Source: Ditylenchus dipsaci
Lineage: Eukaryota > Nematoda > Chromadorea > Rhabditida > Anguinidae
Assembly (NCBI GenBank): GCA_004194705.1
Contig: SADC01000912.1
Coordinates: forward strand, 205,041-269,040
Direction of reading: 5' to 3'
DNA length: 64,000 bases
The position numbers and the translations under genes are program-made. Positions 56,311 through 64,000 of the stretch are shown here, piece by piece (position 1 is the first letter of the stretch; each line of letters starts with the position of its first letter). A model generated the notes under the pieces. That model did no database searches. It was not told the DNA's origin and saw only the letters and a program-made list of their open reading frames with translations.

Positions 56311-56956
56311 CAACCCAATAAGTTCCAATTCAAATATCGGTCTATTAAGCACACCTTCTGGCAACGGCAGCCTCAATTCACGTTTGGCAGAAGACACAGA
56401 CCATGCCAGTCTACTTCAGGCTACGTTCCACTCATCGAGATGCTACTCTTACAGTTTTTCATTTAAGTACTGCTAATATAAATGTAAATGGAACTCAAGT
56501 TAGTATTGGAATGAATGATACAGTTCATTTCTCACCTTGGCTTGAGCACATTTACTGCGATCAAAAATTTCTAAAATTATTGTCAATGCCAGTGGTGCAG
56601 TTCACAATAAATCATATGGTCGCTACGATGTGGATTGTGAAGCTAAAAAAGCAGGCCAAGTAACTCTAAATATTGGTGGAGAAGGCAATACAACAAGCAG
56701 CAGCAACAAACAAATAGTCTTGACTGGAGCTGACTACATTAGATATATGTAGGTTTTCAAAAAAAACGTGTGCTAAGAGTGCCACTTTAGACCATCAAAA
56801 AAAACTGATCGAAAATTGATTTTTTGCCTAAAGGCTCAAGATAAAGAGTTCCGGATATAGCTGGTACTTATATTTTTTATATTTTAAAGTTTTGGTATCA
56901 TTTATTATTACCGGTCAAATAATCACACTGATGTGATGCCATTTTTTGAAAATTCA

Positions 56957-57372
56957 AACCTCGTCTACGCGGCACCCACAAAATTCTTCCGGATTGGGTC
57001 GGACACTTTCTCAAGCTCTACTTTTAAAGTCTTTGCCAAGTGTGATTCGCCAGTTTAGTCCTGAGGGTTCTGATTTTTGCCGGTCGTTTGTCCAAAATTT
57101 TTGAATTTAGCCATAAAAACTGGCCAATTTCGGTTATCGGCATTTCTTCTGAAAATGAGGACGAATAACCGAGGTTTGCGGGTCTTTCTGGTGAAATTCA
57201 AGGATTTGAACCAACGACGGTAAAATGTCGTAGATGTGTAGACTGTCGTAGACTAAATGTCGTAGACTGGAAATCACATTGCAAAAGGCCTTTCAAAATC
57301 GAGCTGAAAAAGGTGTCGGACACAAGGATGGACGAATTTTCGGTGATTCCAGATAAACGAGGTTTGACTGTA
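56957..57372. mobile_element. MITE family B, diverged
   Basis: CAAACCTCGTCTACGCGGC at left, AAACGAGGTTTGACTGTA at right, with GGTCGGACACTTTCTC and GTGTCGGACACAAGG. TGTCGTAGAC is repeated three times near 57226-57265. Confidence 0.7.
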
Positions 57373-57375
57373 ATC

Positions 57376-57838
57376 CTTAAAGGGAGGGTGAAAGCTGTTA
57401 AGGAGATAGTCTCGACACGAAAGGATTTTTCCATGTTTTTTTTTTCTTATGTTGTTCTAGAGCAATATTTTGTCGACAAGTCGGTGTTTCAATCTCAGAC
57501 AAATTTGTGCAGAATCAAAGTTGGATCAGCATCATCAATATCAGAGTTTCAAAATTCTTTCAAAAAAATGCACTAAATTGAAACGCAATAAAAGACTAAT
57601 CAACCTTTTAGATGGTTTTCCCCTTTCATCATTTCAATTTTTAGTGCATTTTTCAATATATTTCGAATTTCTGTATTGATGATGCTAATCCAACTTCTAT
57701 TCTACACAAGTTTGTTTGACACTGCGAAACCGGTCTGTGGACAAAATATGGCTCAAAAACCACATTTAGAAAAACACAAAACTTGGAGTATTCATTTCGT
57801 CTCGAGACTATCTCCTTAACAGCTTCACCCTTTTAAAT
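57376..57838. mobile_element. Fold-back element
   Basis: AAGCTGTTAAGGAGATAGTC (57391) and the complement near 57810. Also GGATCAGCATCATCAATA and TATTGATGATGCTAATCC. Centre near 57608. Confidence 0.8.
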
Positions 57839-58416
57839 TGACCAAAAGGAGGCCTAGAAAGTCATTTTGAGTTTTTTTTCACAACCTTGGTTCAAGTGCT
57901 GTTATTTTTGATTTTCGCGCAAAAAACCAGTCTTAACCAATTGACTAGCACTGTCAACCGAACAAGAGTTGAGAAACCCCTAAACAGCGATATTGAATTT
58001 CCGCTTTGTGTTGAGATGCAGGTTTTGAAAGCTAGAAAAGGGGTCTTTATAGAGCAAGGGGTCTTTTTATAGGAATGCGTCGACTGAGTAGAACTGTGTA
58101 GAACTAATTTTTGTTGTTTTCATTTACTAAAAAAATTTTAGACGAGTTCAAAAACCTGCTATGTGACTGCAATATCTGCTCATGGTATCAAGGTTTTGTG
58201 GAATTAGGAATGGATTTTCTCCGCAATCACTGCTTCAGTTATAACGTCAATGAAAACCCATTGCTTTTGCTAAGGTTAAATAAAATTCAGCAGAAAAATA
58301 AAGTCCTTAATATTTTGTTTAATTTCTGTTGTAACTTTGATTGTAATATTGAAAGCTCTTACAACCTAGAATCAAAAGTCATCGCCATGACAGTAATGAG
58401 TTTTTTTTGCTTGTAC

Positions 58417-58593
58417 TACAGTCGACTCTCCAACAACGAACCCTCTGGGACCGGCTCTAGGTGTTCGTTTGAGAGACTTCGTTATTGAGAAGGTCCGTAT
58501 AAATACTTTATCGAAAATCCAACCAAACCAAAAAAATGTTCGTTATTGAGAGAGTTCGTTATTCAGGGGGTTCGTTATTGGGAGAGTCGACTT
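58417..58593. mobile_element. Short MITE of CAGTCGACTC type
   Basis: TACAGTCGACTCTCCAACAA and complement GGGAGAGTCGACTTTA around repeated GTTCGTTATTGAGAG. Same architecture as the copy at 47.49 kb. Confidence 0.8.
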
Positions 58594-58984
58594 TATTGGG
58601 AATTCAGGTACAGAATTTCATTCTGAACAAATTTGCAAAAAGAGATTTTCTATGTCTCGAAACCGAAATTTGAAAAAAACATTTTTTTAACTTTTATTCA
58701 GAAAAATGGGTGCCCATTTCAATACGGCTAGTAGACCATTTTTTAATAAAAAGTTAAAATACTCATTAGAGTCAAGATTCTCTGCATTTTCAAAAAAAGC
58801 TTTTAAATGGAAAATTGACCTTATTTAAAATGAAAAAAAAAGCAAAATTAAAGAGAATTTTTTTCCGAAAATCAGCCAAATTCATTAAAAGTGAATTTTC
58901 GACGCTACTATAATGTACCCCTCTTAAAAAAGCTACTGGAATATAGCCCCCCCCTCCAATAATTTTTGGAGGGTACCTGAAACC

Positions 58985-59440
58985 TTTTCTTCTTGACTGG
59001 CAAAACTTGACTGACGGACTGGCGAACTCAGCTGCTTCTCTTCTTCTTGCGGAACGGAGACGACATCTGGCCACTCGCGCTCACCGTCCTCTGTCCTAGT
59101 GTGCGGCTTTAGTCTTGAACCCAGAGGAATGTGGGTCTCATGAAGGAGATACGCCTGAGAATCTGAAAAAGCACTCATGTGCCTATCGGAACCTGAGTCT
59201 GGATGTGCCCATCAGGCTTGCCCTCATTCAATGTAAAACCATTATTTACAGATCCTTTAAGATCCGACTGGATGTGACCGTAGTCCTTAGTGTAAGACAC
59301 CGAATACATACGGTGCTTCTCGGTGCTGTAAAATTCAATCTAAGTCACGGCTCTGGAATTGGATGCGGACGGCATAGCTAAGCGTCAACAATGCAAAAGC
59401 AATAAAAGCGAAGATTCTTAAGTGCGAAAGTCGATGGAGA
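58985..59440 (-). CDS. Weak coding candidate with signal-peptide-like start
   Basis: GC content rises here. On the minus strand, LRIFAFIAFALLTLSYAVRI (about 59420-59361) reads like a signal peptide but has no ATG in frame. It is followed, in other frames, by MYSVSYTKDYGHIQSDLKG and GHIQTQVPIG, and then by a polar, acidic segment LLHETHIPLGSRLK...DGERE to about 58985. A TTTTACAG acceptor-like site stands between the first two. I cannot assemble a clean model; it may be a small secreted protein gene with errors, or a decayed one. No family recognised. Confidence 0.3.
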
Positions 59441-60560
59441 CAATAGTGCTTCGTGCAAGCTCGAGACTTTCACCAAACCCGATTTGATATCTGGAAATGA
59501 AGAGGATGAAATGCTAAGTGATAAATAATGAGGTGAAATAATAGTGGAAGCGTGTGAAGCGCTTGTGGGTAGTTTACGTGCCTATATTTGGCGCGAATTC
59601 GAATGAGTGTTTCATGGATTTCTTTTGGATTGCAGGGTGGTTTTTGTCCAAACCACCCTTGCCCTGCCTTACAGTAGTCATGTGTCGCTTGTCGCATGAA
59701 CTTCGTTCGGTAAACAACTTGAACATCCTTCTGTTTTCCATGCTATCTGAACAGCTTTCAACTCTGCAAATCTTTCACATCAAACTATATTTTAAGACGT
59801 TTTTTTAGGTTTTTCACTTTCACTTTTAGACATACAACTGTTTATTATAAATGACTTCAAAAATATTTTTGCTGATTTAGGATCAAAGTGTTGCAACAAT
59901 TATACATCTCTGTGCAAGAATAAGTACAGCGCGGTCACTATGGTGTAGCAGTCTTTTCTGTGGTGTTCTTAGTATGTTTGTCTGTGTGACATGTTTGAAA
60001 TTAATAAAGCGATTACTGTCTGTGTCGAAGGGCTCGTGTGAAGGGTGAAAGTAAACGTTTTGACTAAAGCACGTTTAATTGAAGAGTATGATAATAAATG
60101 ATTTTTTTCTTTATTATCTTGACAATATTAAAAAATGAATGTTTAACAATGTGCATTTTTTACGCGCTTATCTCATTCTCTTATTTATAATTTCGGTCTA
60201 ATTTTGCTGTACTGATTTTCAATATTAGTAAATTTCATTACAAGAAAGTTATTGTTACTAATTTCGTTAGTGTAAGTCTGTAAGTTCGTGAGTATTTTTT
60301 ATTATAAGTAGACTGTCTCCAACAAAATTTAAAAAAAAGCTATAAATTCAAATTGAGTAAATTCGATAATGAGTGACGGCTTGTCCGGATTTTTTTGAAA
60401 CTTTTTGTCAAAATTCAGTGTAATTTTTGGAGACAAATTTTCAAATTTGTCGTATCTCATACAAAAAGGTCTAAAAAAAAAAGAATGTTCTGGAGACAGG
60501 GAAATTTGTGTCCTTATGATATAACAGGACATAAGCGCCTATCGGCACTTTTATTGTGTT
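59440..60560. other. Intergenic, no firm gene
   Basis: The minus-strand ORF 59697-59470 ends at a TTTCCAG acceptor-like site and may be 5' sequence of the candidate above. 60.12-60.20 kb (TTTAACAATGTGCATTTTT, ACGCGCTTATCTC) resembles 62.72-62.80 kb. Confidence 0.35.
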
Positions 60561-60705
60561 ACCGTATAAATCACTATTATACCCACCCTAATAATTCCCC
60601 AACCCTCATTTTTTCGACTAAGATTTCAGAGTTAAGGCCATTTTAAATTTACAATTTTCGAAATTTTCCAGGGGTTGAAAATTAATCCGTCATGGGGAAT
60701 TGGTA
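60560..60705. mobile_element. MITE family A, left part
   Basis: TACCGTATAAATCACTATTA, CCAACCCTC, GACTAAGATTTCAGAGTTAA. The right end is not clear. Confidence 0.5.
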
Positions 60706-61022
60706 GAGGTTAGTTAGTTGTTATCAATGGCACACCCAAAAATTTAGTGCGATTGGTTAGAACAGCGCAATAATTAGCTTTAGTGTCGTGAAATTACAAT
60801 TTTTCACGCGAAATTTCGAAATTCGGAAGTAAAAAAGTTTTTAAATACAAAATTTTTTTTTTGATAAAGTAGCCACCTGAAGCTGTTATTTTAAATGAAA
60901 GCTGACATTCTGGAGAACACGGTAAAATATACTTGCTAAAATTATTTCCTTTTCTACGATCCGTTTTTGGCATTCGACGTGAAGAAAGCGTTACCCAACC
61001 CACACTGCCAAATTATATGAGC

Positions 61023-61182
61023 GGGGCTCCGAATGAAAATTTTCGAAAAAGGACATTCGGTGAAAAAAGAGATCATTTTGACTATTTTTGAGTAAAAGGG
61101 TCATTTTACCCAGTGCTTGTTGACATTTTGAAGAGAAAAAAAGATTTTGACTAAATTTCAAAAATAAAAAAGGACAAATTGG
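61023..61182. repeat. Dispersed repeat family H, inverted orientation
   Basis: GGGGCTCCGAATGAAAATTT, CCCAGTGCTTGTTGACATTT and GATTTTGACTAAATTTC, the complement of the other copies. Confidence 0.75.
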
Positions 61183-61439
61183 CGCTAGTAGCGAATACCA
61201 ATCCCCCAAGGATCCGACCTTTTAAAAATTGCTGTAATTACCCTTTCAAACAACAAGTTTAGGATTAGCCCTTAGGCTTGGGGTAGGCCAGCGTACGGAA
61301 GTTGTGACTAATAAAGAGTTTACGCATATATTCCGGCGTCTGGGACATAAATTGTGTACTTTTTATTAAGTAAAAACTAGCTATAAGGACATGGGGTTAA
61401 CCAAACACTTCGTGTTTAAAGTAGTGTTGGCGGTTTTCT

Positions 61440-62720
61440 TCGAAGCCTGGTATTTAATTGATGACTGACCAGGAGTACCCACCCGGTCTTGGGGTTCGGT
61501 AGGGTTAAATCGTAATTTTGATCCTGTCAAACAGGATTCGCCAAACGATTTCGCATGTGATAGCATGGTTTGTTTTCAATCTAACAAAAAAAATTATTTT
61601 TCAGGCCATCCAGCTGGTCTCCAGCTGTTCAGGTGGACATCCACCTGGTCAGGTGGCACCCATCCCGGCTTTGGATTTCGGTGGCTGAAATCGCAATTTT
61701 GGTTTGTGTCAAACCCGATTCGTGGCACGATTTTACATAGAATAGAATTATATTTAACCTTAAAACAATATTTTTTGAATTCAACCACGATTATTTCAAA
61801 CTCAATTCATAGGCCGAATTTGACTAAAAAATCCTGTTTTGTACCATAATCAGGCATGTGCTTGATTTTGGCCAGACCTTTATTTTCGAATTTTATTACC
61901 GTTTCAAAGCCTTCAAAATCGGGTGGGGTGCTATCGCAGATAGCTTGCAATAAAATTTGCCAATTTCCTTCGGCTTCATATATAAAAATCAAAAAAAAGT
62001 TTTAAAAAATTGCCAAAATTCGATGTCAAAAAGGCCGATTTTTGGCCTGAGTACCATTCTTGTCTCCACGGAAAACATTTTTGCACAATTTTTTATTTTC
62101 ATTATCTTATACCGAAAGGACCGCTATATTATGTAGATTTTAACCTTTACAATTAGATTTCCCTCACATGTTAAGAAAATTCATCTTTCTAAACAGAGAA
62201 AGTCAAAAAAATTGGCCAAAACCAAATCAATATTCCAAAAATTTTCTAAAAGACCGGATTTTTTTTAGCATTTTTCCATAATCTACACACGATATTCTAA
62301 CTGTCAAATGTGTAAAAATCGAAAAAACGCGATCGTGCAAAAAAACCCTGGATTCGGTTCACACCGCCAACCGGCCAGATGCTTAGATTTTTCTATGTAG
62401 TTGGAAAAAAGGTGAAAATCGTTGGGGGGGGGGGGGGTGGAATAAGTATTTGCTACTAGGTAGACAAATCTTTTTAAAAATACGATTCAGAGCCCTGTAT
62501 AAGACTAGGGACACAAACGTCTCTCTTCTTCCAGTATTTTCTGGTAGTTTGGGTGGTATCAAGGTAGTTCAGCCCCTTCTGGTGGTTAGCTGGTTCATAT
62601 GTGGTTCAGGTTCGGTCCTGGTGGTACTTTCCTGGTGATGGGACCTATCTGGGTGGTTCGCACCATCCCGTGTTTAGGCCACATCCTGGTGGTTCGAGCG
62701 CAATCCTGGTGTTGAGTGCG
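61440..62720 (+). other. Gly/Pro/His-rich patches, possible relic of a repetitive gene
   Basis: 61610-61690 reads GHPAG, GHPPGQ and GGTHPG in shifting frames. 61480-61565 is a diverged direct repeat of 61660-61745 (CCCACCCGGTCTTGGGGTTC against CCCATCCCGGCTTTGGATTT). 62560-62700 encodes PGGT, PGDGTYLGG and HPGGSS. These could be eroded exons of a secreted Gly/His-rich protein, but no complete model can be supported. Confidence 0.25.
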
Positions 62721-63440
62721 TTTAACAATTAGTATTAACAATCTGCCTTTTTACGCGCTCATTTCTGTGTCTGATTCATTTATTTCGATATGACTTGTTG
62801 TAATGATTCTGCATACTACAAAATGTCATTAAAAAATCATGTTTTTATGGTTTGAGCACAAAAGAAGACTTTATCTCATAAATGCCAAAATTGATATATT
62901 TCGTAAGGGTTATTAAAGTTCCAATGTATATTTCATGTTTAGATGTGTAACAGACTTTTTGTCTCCGAGTGTTGTTTCGTGCTGCTTATTTGCATAGCTG
63001 AAATTTTGTTACTTCTCTCAAGCAAAGAAGATATTCAATAAAGGGTATATACGCTTAGTATTTGGGATGTAGAGTGGTGAATTATAAAGCTGAAATAATT
63101 TTGGCATATGTTTGTATTATGTTTTAATATCATTCTATTGCACAGAACAGCTTTATTTAATGAAAAAAGTTGTCAGACTAATAAAAATGTGAAAATAAAA
63201 AATTTCTTTTCAAAATAACTCGTCTGTTTATAATTTGCTATGTTATATGACCACACATCGCATTTTTTCAATAAATGCCTTCCGTAAAAACAACTAAACA
63301 AATAAAAATATGTATTTTAAGTGTCGTTGTAAATTCAGTCACGAATGGTGACACTTGCTTTGGTCCGCCAAGGTAAACAATCTTTTATTACGTATCCTAC
63401 CACGTTTTGATCACTGCAGCTTGGCGAGAAGGACTCTATA
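62720..63440. other. Intergenic, no gene seen
   Basis: AT-rich, with AATAAAGGG near 63038. Nothing recognisable. Confidence 0.4.
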
Positions 63441-63640
63441 TCAGAGTACGTACCTCAAAATTTTGAAAAAAAGTACATTTGGCCAAAAGTCGAATTTGCA
63501 TTTTTCGTCAAAAAGTGCCATTTTACACAGTGCTTATTGATTTTGAGCACCAAAAAAATATTTTGAGATAAATTCTTCAAATAAAAAATATTTCGGGTCC
63601 GAAAAAAGTACAATCTTTTAAAAAGTACAGTTACGTTCTG
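63440..63640. repeat. Dispersed repeat family H, inverted orientation
   Basis: CATTTTTCGTCAAAAAGTGC, CACAGTGCTTATTGATTTTG, then AAAAAAGTACAATCTTTTAA. Confidence 0.7.
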
Positions 63641-63831
63641 CTTTATGTGCAATTTTAATCAAGAGTATTGCTTGGAATTGTGTCTAAGGTAGTGAGTGCG
63701 CGCATCTCTAACTCTCAAGCCCCCAAGGCAGTTGGTCAACCTTTTGTAACTACTTTTTGTGCGGAAGTTGTTAGGAAACAACTTTTTTGTCGTTCTTCAG
63801 CGTATAAAGTTACTTAGGTGACGGTAAACAC

Positions 63832-64000
63832 TACCGTGTTTTCTCTAATAAACGCCATAGCTCTAATATGCAACACCCTAACTTTTAGGACCTTTACTCA
63901 GCCTAGAGCAAATATTTCGCAAATTTGTTTTTGCGGTTTCTTAACTCCCACGAGCTCTACTGATTCCGCTTTTAGATTTTTGGTTGAGCGCTCAAATTTT
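63832..64000. mobile_element. MITE family A, cut by the window end
   Basis: TACCGTGTTTTCTCTAATAA with the interior TTTTTGCGGTTTCTTAACTC and TTTTTGGTTGAGCG, in reversed interior orientation. Confidence 0.75.

Larger units (their letters stand above)
51333..58300 (+). pseudogene. Pepsin-family homologue lacking both catalytic motifs, copy 2 (fragmented frame)
   Basis: Paralogue of the 30.7-33.7 kb gene on the other strand. Exons: 51333-51608 (276 nt, as in copy 1), 51651-51765, about 53282-53357, 54072-54151 (80 nt, same), 54199-54301, about 56350-56748, and 58142 to about 58300. Landmarks: signal peptide NLLFCILLLVVSTYSVV, GYILIGNISVGTP, VEFDPFYTRDLNL, MTFGVLDKVGY...PVDG, AIQLVGQLDQPVISVWIN, SGYVPLI, FSPWLEHIYC, GAVHN...YDVDC, VTLNIGGEGN, and ELGMDFLRNHCFSYN. 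The first catalytic DTG is DPF and the second is SPW. At least five single-base frame breaks occur, most curable by one A in an A-run. It is either a pseudogene or a gene in poorly resolved sequence. Introns are bloated by the elements listed at 52.0-57.8 kb. Confidence 0.8.

Noticed and set aside
59554..59808. 84-codon plus-strand ORF with hydrophobic residues
   Set aside because: No splice context, polarity or family; it opposes the weak minus-strand candidate and is probably its shadow.
1..64000. Prokaryotic operons, rRNA, riboswitches
   Set aside because: Spliced genes, MITEs and a TFIID subunit show eukaryotic nuclear DNA; no rRNA-like stretch was seen.

Overview
The window is animal nuclear DNA, and its gene content points to a nematode. 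It holds a flp-6-type neuropeptide precursor with six KSAYMRFG units, compact genes with short GT-AG introns, and TTTTCAG acceptors placed just before start codons, as in spliced-leader trans-splicing. It is AT-rich and gene-poor. Most of the length is DNA-transposon debris, mainly short non-autonomous inverted-repeat elements (MITEs) and fold-back elements. I cannot name the species.

Layout: 1-8.2 kb is repeats and intergenic DNA. 8.2-12.0 kb holds flp-6, a near-identical duplicate of its last exon, and a third decayed copy that runs into a fold-back element. 14.5-16.0 kb is an intact three-exon TAF13 (TFIID subunit). 16.2-18.5 kb is a tandem repeat and a decayed Pif1/Helitron-type helicase. 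20.0-29.3 kb holds two tandem class 3 lipase genes with the same six-exon structure: the first has one frame break, the second is intact. 30.7-33.7 kb (minus strand) and 51.3-58.3 kb (plus strand) are two diverged copies of a secreted pepsin-fold gene. At 35.2-35.7 kb is a lipase pseudogene. 36.5-38.9 kb (minus) are two small secreted cysteine-rich peptide genes. 42.8-47.3 kb is bounded by inverted 133-bp ends and contains a higher-order minisatellite. 48.5-49.0 kb (minus) is a small membrane protein gene. 49.2-50.5 kb is a large palindrome with tRNA-like sequence at its edges. 59-64 kb is mostly repeats with two weak coding candidates.

The lipases and pepsin-fold genes share a promoter layout: a GATA site (CTTATCAG or ACTGATAAG), usually with a TATA-like box 15-50 bp further on. 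In nematodes this is typical of intestinal genes, so I infer that much of the window is a gut-secretome cluster.

The two most notable points are these. First, both pepsin-fold paralogues have lost both catalytic D-T/S-G motifs at the same places and in similar ways (DPF at the first; SP[D/W] at the second) while keeping the rest of the fold, so they look like secreted pseudoproteases. Second, at least seven otherwise sensible reading frames are broken by exactly one missing base, mostly in A or T runs. The two near-identical copies of the flp-6 exon segment also differ only in homopolymer lengths. This points to homopolymer under-calling in the assembly, so frameshifts here should not be read at face value as pseudogenes.
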